Source of the DNA: Flavobacteriaceae bacterium
GTDB lineage: Bacteria > Bacteroidota > Bacteroidia > Flavobacteriales > Flavobacteriaceae
Direction: 5' to 3'
NCBI GenBank assembly: GCA_023558315.1
Contig: JAMJVX010000038.1
Location: 1-34,622, forward strand
DNA: 34,622 bases
Below the pieces are notes generated by a model that searched no databases, was not told the origin of the DNA, and was given only the letters and a program-made list of their open reading frames with translations. Positions 6,969-14,163 of the stretch are shown here, piece after piece. Made by a program: the position numbers and the translations under genes. The stretch's first letter is position 1. Every line of letters starts with the position of its first letter.

Positions 6969-9803
6969 TTAAGACTCGTACTCGCTAATATCTGGACAGG
7001 TGCAAATTAAGTTTCTGTCTCCAAAAGCTTCATTAACTCGTCTAACCGTTGCCCAAACTTTATTTTCTTTGATATAGTCTAATGGAAAAGCAGCTTCATT
7101 ACGAGTATAAGGATACGCCCAATTATCTGAGGCAATCATATTCAATGTATGTGGAGCATTTTTTAATAAATTATTTTCAGTATCATTAATATTTTGAATT
7201 TCATGATAGATATTGATTAAGGCATCACAAAAGGTATCAATCTCCTCTTTGTTTTCACTTTCAGTAGGTTCTATCATCATCGTATTGGGCACAGGAAAGG
7301 ATACAGTAGGAGCATGGTATCCATAATCCATTAATCTTTTTGCTATATCAATAACATCTATGTTTTTTTCTTTAAAAGTACGACAGTCTATAATCAATTC
7401 ATGAGCTACTCTGTTATTATTACCGACATAAAGAATATTAAAGTACTTTTCTATTCTTTTTTTTATATAATTGGCATTTAAAATTGCCACTGAAGTAGAC
7501 TTTTTAAGCCCATTTGTACCTAGAAGTCTTATATAACCATAAGAAATTAGAGAGACTAATGCCGAACCCCAAGGCGCTGAGGAAACAACAATATCCTTGT
7601 TCTCTGAGAACATAAAATGTGAAGGAAGAAAATCTTTTAAATGCGCTGCAACACATACTGGGCCTACACCTGGTCCTCCTCCACCATGCGGTATAGCAAA
7701 CGTTTTATGTAAGTTAAGATGACAAACATCAGCACCTATTATTGCAGGATTTGTAAGACCTACTTGTGCATTCATATTTGCTCCATCCATATAAACTTGC
7801 CCTCCATTTTCATGTATAATTGCTGTTATTTTCTGAATATTATTTTCAAATATTCCATGAGTGGATGGGTAAGTAATCATTAAAGCAGCTAAATTTTCTT
7901 TGTGTTCAATTGCTTTGGATTTAAGGTCTTCAATATCAATATTACCTTGAGCATCTGTTTTGACTACAACTACTTTCATTCCGGCAATAATCGCTGAAGC
8001 TGGATTAGTTCCATGCGCAGAAGAAGGAATTAGACAAATATTTCTGTGCAATTGATTTTTTGATTTCAAATATGCTTTTATAATTAACAGTCCAGTATAC
8101 TCTCCTTGTGCTCCTGAATTTGGTTGTAACGTGGTTCCAGCAAACCCTGTTATTTTTGAGAGGAATTGACAAAGGTCTTCCAACACTTTGCTATAACCAT
8201 TTGCTTGTTCGACAGGCACAAATGGATGAATATTATTCCATTGAGAATTACTAAGAGGAAGCATAAGGCTGGCTGCATTTAGTTTCATTGTACAAGAGCC
8301 TAGGGCTATCATAGAATGATTAAGAGAAATATCTTTTCTCTCTAATTTTTTAATGTATCTCATTAAAGATGTTTCCGAATGATACTTATTAAAAATAGGA
8401 TTTTGTAAATAAGTAGTTTTTCTTTGTAGAGATTGTGGGATTTTACTTTTATTCTCTAGTAAATTTATAGGGGTGAAATTTCTATCAATACAAGTTGAAA
8501 ACAATTCTATAAGTCTATTGATATCATTGATTGTAGTTGTTTCATTTATAGAAATTGCAACTTTATCTTCAGCAACATATAAAAGGTTTATATTATTTTT
8601 AAGAGCTAATGGACGAATTTTATCTACCTCTATATTTACCAATAAGGTGTCAAAGTAATTTTCATTTAATTGTGTGATTCCTAATTCTTTTAGTTTCTCA
8701 TCTAATGTAACCGCACTTTTATGAATTTTATTAGCAATGGCAAATAATCCATTAGGGCCGTGATATACTGCATACATACCAGCCATAACAGCAAGCAAAA
8801 CTTGAGCAGTGCAGATATTTGAAGTAGCTCTGTCTCTCTTTATGTGTTGTTCTCTTGTTTGTAATGCCATTCTAAGGGCGCTATTTCCATCGGTGTCTTT
8901 AGTTAGCCCTATGATTCTGCCAGGGATGTATCTTTTATATTCATCTTTACAAGCAAAAAAAGCAGCATGAGGACCCCCATAGCCTAAGGGAATACCAAAA
9001 CGTTGTGAGGTGCCAACGACAACATCAGCTCCTAGTTTTCCCGGGGCTTCTATTAATAATAAACTCATAATGTCTGCAGCGACAGCAACCTTAATACCAT
9101 TTGTATTCGCTTTTTCAATAAAGCTTTTAAAGTCAATTAAATTTCCAAATTTTCCTGGAGATTGTAAAATTGCTCCAAAATAATCTTCAGAATAATTAAA
9201 GGATTCTATAGATCCTTTTTCTAATTGTATATTATAATTAGAGGCTTTGGTTTTTAATACATCCCAAGTTTGAGGTAAAATATCATCTGCGACAAAAAAT
9301 TTAGTAGTTTTGTCTTTGTGTTTAGGCACTTGAATATTATATAAAAAAAGCATCGCTTCCGCAGCAGCGGTACTTTCATCTAAGAGAGAGGCATTTGCTA
9401 ATTCCATTCCAGTAAGATCGCATACCATCGTTTGATAATTCAAAAGTGCCTCTAATCTTCCTTGAGAAATTTCTGCTTGATAAGGAGTATAAGCAGTATA
9501 CCATCCGGGGTTTTCTAAAATGTTTCTTATAATTACAGAGGGTGAAATAGTAGGGTGATACCCCAAACCAATATAGCAATCATTTTGTTTATTTAATTTC
9601 CCTAAAGCGTGTATTTTTTTTAGAAAATCGTACTCACTAATCTCATCAACTATATTAAAATCTTTTTCATCCAGCATTATATCTTTTGGAATAATTTCTT
9701 GAATAAGTTGTTCAACAGAGTCTACATTTAAGGAATTTAACATCTCTGAAATACCGCTTTCAGTAGGGCCGATGTGTCTATCGCTATATTTTTTTATATT
9801 CAT
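6969..9803 (-). CDS. gcvP: Glycine dehydrogenase (aminomethyl-transferring), P protein
   Basis: This 944-residue protein is the full-length single-chain P protein, with the two halves (GcvPA- and GcvPB-like) fused. It has the N-terminal RHIGPTE motif and the PLP lysine at about residue 700 in LHKTFAIPHGGGGPG. It also has SSAHGTNPASAIIAGM and YPSTHG, which are conserved around the cofactor. It decarboxylates glycine and passes the aminomethyl group to the lipoyl arm of GcvH, encoded next on the same strand. The start at 9803 (MNIKKYSDRHIGPTE) matches the family N-terminus and is preceded by an exact -7 box. Its promoter lies back to back with that of the divergent UbiA-like gene. Confidence 0.97.
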   Translation of the reverse strand: MNIKKYSDRHIGPTESGISEMLNSLNVDSVEQLIQEIIPKDIMLDEKDFNIVDEISEYDFLKKIHALGKLNKQNDCYIGLGYHPTISPSVIIRNILENPGWYTAYTPYQAEISQGRLEALLNYQTMVCDLTGMELANASLLDESTAAAEAMLFLYNIQVPKHKDKTTKFFVADDILPQTWDVLKTKASNYNIQLEKGSIESFNYSEDYFGAILQSPGKFGNLIDFKSFIEKANTNGIKVAVAADIMSLLLIEAPGKLGADVVVGTSQRFGIPLGYGGPHAAFFACKDEYKRYIPGRIIGLTKDTDGNSALRMALQTREQHIKRDRATSNICTAQVLLAVMAGMYAVYHGPNGLFAIANKIHKSAVTLDEKLKELGITQLNENYFDTLLVNIEVDKIRPLALKNNINLLYVAEDKVAISINETTTINDINRLIELFSTCIDRNFTPINLLENKSKIPQSLQRKTTYLQNPIFNKYHSETSLMRYIKKLERKDISLNHSMIALGSCTMKLNAASLMLPLSNSQWNNIHPFVPVEQANGYSKVLEDLCQFLSKITGFAGTTLQPNSGAQGEYTGLLIIKAYLKSKNQLHRNICLIPSSAHGTNPASAIIAGMKVVVVKTDAQGNIDIEDLKSKAIEHKENLAALMITYPSTHGIFENNIQKITAIIHENGGQVYMDGANMNAQVGLTNPAIIGADVCHLNLHKTFAIPHGGGGPGVGPVCVAAHLKDFLPSHFMFSENKDIVVSSAPWGSALVSLISYGYIRLLGTNGLKKSTSVAILNANYIKKRIEKYFNILYVGNNNRVAHELIIDCRTFKEKNIDVIDIAKRLMDYGYHAPTVSFPVPNTMMIEPTESENKEEIDTFCDALINIYHEIQNINDTENNLLKNAPHTLNMIASDNWAYPYTRNEAAFPLDYIKENKVWATVRRVNEAFGDRNLICTCPDISEYES

Positions 9804-9828
9804 AATTATGAGTGTATTAAAAAGTCCC

Positions 9829-9836
9829 CAAAAATA
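9829..9836 (-). promoter_or_regulatory. -7 promoter element for gcvP
   Basis: Minus-strand TATTTTTG is an exact TAnnTTTG match ending 25 nt before the gcvP ATG. It lies 2 bp from the plus-strand -7 box of the divergent gene. Confidence 0.55.
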
Positions 9837-9838
9837 AA

Positions 9839-9846
9839 TAATTTTG
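9839..9846 (+). promoter_or_regulatory. -7 promoter element for the UbiA-like gene
   Basis: TAATTTTG is an exact TAnnTTTG match ending 20 nt before the ATG at 9867. Its upstream half must overlap the transcribed leader of gcvP, so the two promoters probably compete. Confidence 0.5.
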
Positions 9847-9866
9847 CTTGTTTTTATTTTTTAATT

Positions 9867-10664
9867 ATGCGTGTTTTTACCTATTTTTTTAAACAATATA
9901 TAAATACAAATATACATGTGTCAATTGCAGTAACTTCATTGTTTCATTTGGTGTCTTCGTATTTTAAAATAGCCGTTCCCACAAACGCTTTTTTTATTGT
10001 TTTTTTTTCAAGCATGTTATCTTATAATGGAATAAAATTTTTTGAAAGTTGTTTAACCAACAATTATAGGATAAATTATAAAAATCTATTATTTTTACTT
10101 GTTTACTTTATTGTATTTCTTTACTTTTTTATTGAATTAACATCTAAATCTCAGATTGTAATTTTAATAGGTGCGATTTTAACTTCTTTTTATATAATTC
10201 CTTTTTTTAGAAAAAAAACAATAAGAAATTTTTACATAATTAAGATATCATGGGTAGCCATAACTTGGGCATGGTTGAGTGTTGTTTTTGTGTGGAGTAT
10301 TTCTAATCAATCTTTTTCTTTGGAGTGGGTAGTGATATTTATTCAATTGTTTCTTTTAGTATGGGTAATTATTTTGCCTTTTGAAATAAGAGATACATTA
10401 ACGGATGCTACTGATTTACAAACTATTAGTCAAAGAATAGGGATAAAGCGTACAAAAAGAATAGGGTACATTTTAATAATAATTTTCTTCTCCCTTAGTT
10501 TTATTTTAAAAAATCTATCTGAGTTATTTATTCCTAATCTGATAATCACAATTCTCATACTATTTATTTTAAAAAAAAGTACATTAAAGCAAAGCACTTA
10601 TTATAGTAGTTTTTGGGTAGAAAGCATACCAATTGTTTGGTGGGGATTAAATTATACTATATAA
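9867..10664 (+). CDS. UbiA-fold-like integral membrane protein, catalytic motif incomplete
   Basis: This 265-residue, very hydrophobic protein has about eight predicted membrane helices. The best functional clue is PFEIRDTLTDATDLQTISQRIG (about 171-192), which closely resembles the second Asp-rich motif of UbiA prenyltransferases (D-x-x-x-D followed by T-x-x-x-x-x-G). The first motif (N-D-x-x-D-x-x-x-D) should lie near residues 50-65, but there the sequence reads LSYNGIKFFE and has no aspartate. It may be an inactive or altered member of the superfamily. I start it at 9867: the longer reading from 9774 would run through the gcvP start and both promoters. The rhodanese gene follows 8 bp later and is probably co-transcribed. 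The substrate is unknown. Confidence 0.65.
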   Translation: MRVFTYFFKQYINTNIHVSIAVTSLFHLVSSYFKIAVPTNAFFIVFFSSMLSYNGIKFFESCLTNNYRINYKNLLFLLVYFIVFLYFFIELTSKSQIVILIGAILTSFYIIPFFRKKTIRNFYIIKISWVAITWAWLSVVFVWSISNQSFSLEWVVIFIQLFLLVWVIILPFEIRDTLTDATDLQTISQRIGIKRTKRIGYILIIIFFSLSFILKNLSELFIPNLIITILILFILKKSTLKQSTYYSSFWVESIPIVWWGLNYTI

Positions 10665-10672
10665 TTGCATTT

Positions 10673-11044
10673 ATGTATTTTTATTTTATACTATTCTTTT
10701 GTTCTTTAATCTCTCAAGAAAATACTATTATTCAGAATGTATCTATAGAAAAGTATTCTGAAATTAATAAAATTCCTCACGTATTATTAGATGTTCGAAC
10801 ACCTGAAGAATATGAGAACGAGCACATTGACAAAGCAATTAATATAAATGTAAAAGGGGAAGATTTTATAGAAAAAGTTCAAGAATATAGTAATGAAACA
10901 ACACTCATTATTTATTGCAGAACTGGAAAAAGAAGTGCTAAAGCGGCTAAAATTTTAAAAGAATTAGGGTATAAAAAAATATTTAATCTTTTAGGAGGTT
11001 ATCAAAAATGGAAACAGTTCCAAAAAAGTAAATTGGTTAATTAA
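10673..11044 (+). CDS. Exported rhodanese-like domain protein
   Basis: This is a 123-residue protein made of a short hydrophobic N-terminus (YFYFILFFCSLISQ, probably a signal peptide) and one rhodanese domain. The domain shows VLLDVRTPEEYENEHIDKAI and the active-site loop IYCRTGKRSAKAA, whose cysteine is the expected sulfur or persulfide carrier, and it ends with LGYKKIFNLLGGYQKW. The six-residue C-R-T-G-K-R loop is typical of active single-domain rhodaneses. An upstream ATG at 10613 would overlap the UbiA-like gene by 52 bp and give a non-hydrophobic leader, so I prefer 10673. The physiological sulfur acceptor in the periplasm is unknown. Confidence 0.85.
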   Translation: MYFYFILFFCSLISQENTIIQNVSIEKYSEINKIPHVLLDVRTPEEYENEHIDKAININVKGEDFIEKVQEYSNETTLIIYCRTGKRSAKAAKILKELGYKKIFNLLGGYQKWKQFQKSKLVN

Positions 11045-11066
11045 TTCTCATGAAAGATTTTTAGAT

Positions 11067-11074
11067 TAATTTTG
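11067..11074 (+). promoter_or_regulatory. -7 promoter element very close to the DUF4254 start
   Basis: TAATTTTG is an exact TAnnTTTG match, but it ends only 5 nt before the ATG at 11080. Initiation at the usual distance would give a leaderless or nearly leaderless mRNA. Confidence 0.4.
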
Positions 11075-11079
11075 TAATT

Positions 11080-11679
11080 ATGTTTAGTACAAAAGCAATA
11101 AAAATATTCCAACAAAGTATCGACAACTATCACATTTTAGATACATTAACTCAACCTTTAAATAATCCTTATCCTTCATCTGAAATAGATCATTTGATAT
11201 ATAAGAAAAATTGGATAGATACAATTCAATGGCATTTAGAAGATATTATCAGAGACCCAAAAATTACTCCAGAAAAAGCATTGGGAATTAAAAGAAAAAT
11301 AGATGCTTCTAATCAAGAAAGAACAGACTTAGTGGAATATATAGATAGTTATTTCCTTAACTTATTTAAAGATGTCACGCCTCATAAAGACGCTACAATA
11401 AATTCTGAAAGCCCTGCTTGGGCTATTGATAGACTTTCTATTTTAGAATTGAAAATTTATCATATGCGAGAAGAAACGGAAAGGAAAAACACGACCGATT
11501 CACATAGAAACACTTGCGAGAATAAATTAAAAATCTTGTTAGAACAGCGAAAAGATTTATCAACGGCTATAGATACACTCTTGAATGATATAAAGGAGGG
11601 CAGAAAATATATGAAAGTGTACAAGCAAATGAAAATGTATAACGATGAAACGTTAAACCCTGTCTTATACAATGGTTGA
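11080..11679 (+). CDS. DUF4254 domain-containing protein
   Basis: This 199-residue, largely helical protein covers the DUF4254 domain along its whole length. The signature is SPAWAIDRLSILELKIYHMREE (about 109-130), followed by a charged helix rich in Arg/Lys/Glu and the end LKDIEGRKYMKVYKQMKMYND-like segment. The family is found mainly in Bacteroidetes, often near glycosyltransferase or surface-polysaccharide genes, but no biochemical function is known. Here no such genes are adjacent. Its stop overlaps the start of the crotonase-fold gene by 8 bp, so the two are translationally coupled. The N-terminus (MFSTKAIKIFQQSIDNYH) fits the family, supporting this start. Confidence 0.8.
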   Translation: MFSTKAIKIFQQSIDNYHILDTLTQPLNNPYPSSEIDHLIYKKNWIDTIQWHLEDIIRDPKITPEKALGIKRKIDASNQERTDLVEYIDSYFLNLFKDVTPHKDATINSESPAWAIDRLSILELKIYHMREETERKNTTDSHRNTCENKLKILLEQRKDLSTAIDTLLNDIKEGRKYMKVYKQMKMYNDETLNPVLYNG

Positions 11680-12430
11680 AAACACTACGGTAACCGTTAA
11701 AAATAAAGTAGCATATATCACTTTTGAAAGCACACATAGCAATGCTATGTCCTCATCTCTTTTACAAAAACTTACGGATGATATAAATACAATTTCTAAA
11801 AATGAGGAAGCAAATGTTATTGTATTGAAGAGTAATGGAGATAAAGTCTTTTGCGCAGGAGCAAATTTAAAAGAACTTTTGAGTATCAAAAATCTTGAAG
11901 AAGCAGAGTCTTTTTTTGGACATTTTGCTACACTCATATTAGCGATGATAACAAGTCCAAAAATAATTATAGGAAGTGTGCAAGGGAAAGCAGTTGGGGG
12001 AGGTGTTGGAATTATTGGTGCTTGTGATTATGTGTTTGCAACAGAAAAGGCGAGTGTTAGATTATCCGAAGTCGCCATTGGTATTGGTCCTTTTGTCATA
12101 GAACCTGTCCTTTCAAAAAAAATGGGGCAACCTGCCTTTATGGATTTGACCTTGAATCCAAATGAGTGGAAAGAGGCAAAATGGTGTGTTGAAAAAGGAT
12201 TATTTACTAAAATTGTAAATGAGCAAAGTGGATTATATGAAACAGTTGCTACTAAAGCTGAAAGTATCGCTGCGTATTCTAAAGAAGCGCTAGCGGAGTT
12301 AAAAAAAGTTTTTTGGAAAGAGACAAATAATTGGGAAGAATTATTTGTAGAGAGACAAAAGATGTCTGCAAAATTATTGTTGTCCTCTCATTGTCAAGAG
12401 GTAATTAATAAGATTTTAAAGGTAAAATAA
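11672..12430 (+). CDS. Enoyl-CoA hydratase/isomerase (crotonase) family protein
   Basis: This 252-residue crotonase-fold protein has the first oxyanion-hole segment FCAGANLKEL (60-69) and the second, GKAVGGGVGIIGACDYVFA (105-123). In classical crotonase a catalytic Glu follows the glycine run (GGGxE); here that position is Gly (GGGVG). The second catalytic Glu is present as Glu133 in RLSEVAIGIGP. With only one of the two acids, simple hydration is less certain and an isomerase, methylglutaconyl-CoA hydratase-like or other crotonase-family reaction is possible. Annotated flavobacterial relatives are usually called simply enoyl-CoA hydratase/isomerase. It is coupled to DUF4254 by an 8-bp overlap. 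A hairpin terminator follows 20 bp later. Confidence 0.87.
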   Translation: MVENTTVTVKNKVAYITFESTHSNAMSSSLLQKLTDDINTISKNEEANVIVLKSNGDKVFCAGANLKELLSIKNLEEAESFFGHFATLILAMITSPKIIIGSVQGKAVGGGVGIIGACDYVFATEKASVRLSEVAIGIGPFVIEPVLSKKMGQPAFMDLTLNPNEWKEAKWCVEKGLFTKIVNEQSGLYETVATKAESIAAYSKEALAELKKVFWKETNNWEELFVERQKMSAKLLLSSHCQEVINKILKVK

Positions 12431-12450
12431 TTAGAAAATTTTGAAATAAA

Positions 12451-12490
12451 TGGGATTTGACGGCTGAAATCTTTTCTGCCGCCATTCCCA
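12451..12490. terminator. Bidirectional hairpin terminator between convergent genes
   Basis: TGGGATTTGACGGC can pair with GCCGCCATTCCCA: TGGGA with TCCCA and CGGC with GCCG, separated by a small internal loop, around a 13-nt apical loop. T-rich sequence follows on both sides. It lies between the stops of the crotonase-fold gene (+) and the lipoprotein gene (-) and is the only GC-rich spot in the gap. Confidence 0.65.
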
Positions 12491-12500
12491 ATTTTATTAT

Positions 12501-13064
12501 CTACTCTTCTGACTCTACAGTGAAGTAATAATGAACTGCATTGTCTTCTGTATATGAGATATCTGTATTTTCTCTATACCCAACATGCAATCTATAATCA
12601 CCCGCAGGTTTGTTTAAAGTTCTTTCAATAGTGAACTCTCCAACATCAGTAGGGTTAAAAGATAAGTAACCATCTTCTTCTCCATCAATGTGCTCAACGA
12701 ATAAATCAACTTCGCCGATTCCATCTAATCCAACGATATCAAAGATAAGTTGCACTGTGTTGTCTTTATGTGCCACAAATCTATCTGGTGGAATAACGGT
12801 TAAGTTATAATGAAGAGACCCTCCATCTCCTACTTGAATTTTTAAATTTTGATAAAAATTAATTCCAGTAGTAGAATATTGATATTGATAATCATTTGGA
12901 TTACCAGGTCTCGAAGTTAAACTAGCATTTGTTGATTCATCTTTAACTTCTGAAGCTAAATGACTTTCTGTATCTGTTATTTCATCAATTCTTCCGCAAC
13001 TCATTACAGAGAATAAAACAACTGTGATACTCATAAAAAATAAAATTTTTGATTTCATATTCAT
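12501..13064 (-). CDS. Lipoprotein of unknown function
   Basis: This is a 187-residue predicted lipoprotein. The N-terminus has a basic start, a hydrophobic core and a lipobox VMSC|G with Cys23 as the lipidation site. A low-complexity Ser/Asp/Glu-rich linker (about 25-50) follows, then an all-beta-looking domain (about 60-187) with repeated acidic segments such as VDLFVEHIDGEEDGYLSF and a final strand VHYYFTVESEE. The mature protein is strongly acidic. I do not recognise the family; the strand pattern suggests an immunoglobulin- or jelly-roll-like sandwich, but this is inference. No SusD, protease or secretion partner is adjacent. An exact -7 box lies 25 nt upstream and a shared hairpin terminator lies downstream, so it is a single-gene unit. 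Confidence 0.75.
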   Translation of the reverse strand: MNMKSKILFFMSITVVLFSVMSCGRIDEITDTESHLASEVKDESTNASLTSRPGNPNDYQYQYSTTGINFYQNLKIQVGDGGSLHYNLTVIPPDRFVAHKDNTVQLIFDIVGLDGIGEVDLFVEHIDGEEDGYLSFNPTDVGEFTIERTLNKPAGDYRLHVGYRENTDISYTEDNAVHYYFTVESEE

Positions 13065-13089
13065 AATATATTTAAATTAAAATTAGCGA

Positions 13090-13097
13090 CAAATATA
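13090..13097 (-). promoter_or_regulatory. -7 promoter element for the lipoprotein gene
   Basis: Minus-strand TATATTTG is an exact TAnnTTTG match ending 25 nt before the lipoprotein ATG. It lies in a run of alternating T and A. Confidence 0.5.
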
Positions 13098-13166
13098 TAT
13101 ATATTAATGAAAATGGGGAAATAAATATAATTAAAAGTGGGTATGATATTTCGTAGATAAAAATAT

Positions 13167-13340
13167 TTAGGATTTGTTCCAATTTTTTATCTCCTTAATG
13201 ATTTTAATAATAGTATAGGTTGTTCCTGCTAAAGCACCAAATGCCAATATCAATTTATATAAAGGGTCTATCCATTCTAAACTACCTAATACAGCATAAA
13301 CGGCTATTGCTACAAAATTAATTAGAAAATCTTTATTCAT
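13167..13340 (-). CDS. Small two-helix membrane protein (57 residues)
   Basis: On the minus strand ATG at 13340 opens a 57-codon frame ending in TAA at 13167. It begins MNKDFLINFVAIAVYAVLGS, continues through a Trp-Ile-Asp-Pro turn at about 23-26, has a second hydrophobic segment (about 27-48) and ends in a lysine-rich tail (KIIKEIKNWNKS). The helix-turn-helix hydropathy with a charged C-terminus suggests a small inner-membrane protein; a holin-like shape is possible but no lysin or phage gene is near. An exact -7 box lies 47 nt upstream. It fills part of an otherwise gene-free 442-bp gap. The coding status is inferred from the hydropathy pattern and promoter only. Confidence 0.55.
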   Translation of the reverse strand: MNKDFLINFVAIAVYAVLGSLEWIDPLYKLILAFGALAGTTYTIIKIIKEIKNWNKS

Positions 13341-13387
13341 TTTTGATGTTAAAAAAGTATGGCTAATAAAGCCTTGTTTTCAATGAA

Positions 13388-13395
13388 CAAATATA
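13388..13395 (-). promoter_or_regulatory. -7 promoter element for the small membrane ORF
   Basis: Minus-strand TATATTTG is an exact TAnnTTTG match, ending 47 nt before the ATG at 13340. Between them a short GGCT/AGCC inverted repeat (near 13361-13373) could form a small leader hairpin. Confidence 0.4.
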
Positions 13396-13470
13396 ACAAA
13401 ATAATAGTAACTACAAATAATACGTTTTTTTTACTATTGTTTTTGTATAAGTTAATATTTCAAAATATAC

Positions 13471-13478
13471 TATTTTTG
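13471..13478 (+). promoter_or_regulatory. -7 promoter element for pgmB
   Basis: TATTTTTG is an exact TAnnTTTG match ending 28 nt before the pgmB ATG. A TTG at 13443-13445 is a possible -33 element, although its 25-nt spacing is slightly longer than usual. Confidence 0.5.
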
Positions 13479-13506
13479 CGACCCTAAAAAAAACAATATT
13501 AAAGAT

Positions 13507-14160
13507 ATGAATGGAGTTATTTTTGATTTAGATGGCGTAATAGTAGATACCGCGGTCTATCATTTTTTGAGTTGGAAAACTATAAGTGAATCTATTGGAT
13601 TTTCACTCACTGAATCTGACAACGAATTTTTAAAAGGCAAAGGGCGTTCTGAGTCCTTAGACCAGATATTGGAATGGGCAAAAACAAGCTTGAGTCCTTC
13701 AGAGAAAGAAGAGTTGTTAGTTAAAAAAAATACCCTATATTTAGAATATATTGAAAAATTAACAAAAAAAGATATTCTTCCCGGCACTGTGTTCGTATTA
13801 GATTTTTTTAAGCGTCATAATACGCCCATTGGTCTAGGCTCTGCCAGTAAAAATGCAGTTTTTATTTTAGAAAAATTAGATTTGATTTCATACTTTGATG
13901 TGATTGTGGATGGCAATAGTGTTAAGAAATCAAAACCAGATCCTGAGGTGTTTTCATTAGGCGCTCAAAAAATGAATTTGCCTGCTGAAAACTGTACGGT
14001 GTTTGAAGATTCTATATTAGGGATACAAGCAGCGAACAGTATAGGGATGCAAACCATAGGAGTAGGGGATTCCAAAAAATTAACTGCTTGCACCCATTGT
14101 TTTAAAGATTTAGAAATGATATCAGAAGATTTTCTTTTAGAAAAAATAGTAAATAAATAA
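13507..14160 (+). CDS. pgmB: Beta-phosphoglucomutase
   Basis: This 217-residue HAD-superfamily phosphatase/mutase has motif I FDLDGVIVDTA with nucleophile Asp7 and acid/base Asp9. Motif II is SASK, motif III is the KKSKPDPEVF lysine, and motif IV is FEDSILGIQAA with the Mg2+-binding acids. The helical cap between about 15 and 90 includes the KGKGRSESL segment typical of beta-phosphoglucomutases. It converts beta-glucose-1-phosphate to glucose-6-phosphate in the cytoplasm. The next gene, 3 bp downstream, encodes a GH65 phosphorylase that produces beta-glucose-1-phosphate, which makes the assignment strong. Confidence 0.93.
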   Translation: MNGVIFDLDGVIVDTAVYHFLSWKTISESIGFSLTESDNEFLKGKGRSESLDQILEWAKTSLSPSEKEELLVKKNTLYLEYIEKLTKKDILPGTVFVLDFFKRHNTPIGLGSASKNAVFILEKLDLISYFDVIVDGNSVKKSKPDPEVFSLGAQKMNLPAENCTVFEDSILGIQAANSIGMQTIGVGDSKKLTACTHCFKDLEMISEDFLLEKIVNK

Positions 14161-14163
14161 TTT

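Noticed and set aside
9774-9866. Extended N-terminus of the UbiA-like gene
   Set aside because: The 31 extra codons overlap the gcvP start and contain both -7 boxes; the ATG at 9867 fits the promoter spacing.
13167-13340. Holin for the 57-residue membrane ORF
   Set aside because: The shape alone would fit, but no endolysin or phage gene is close, so no function was assigned.
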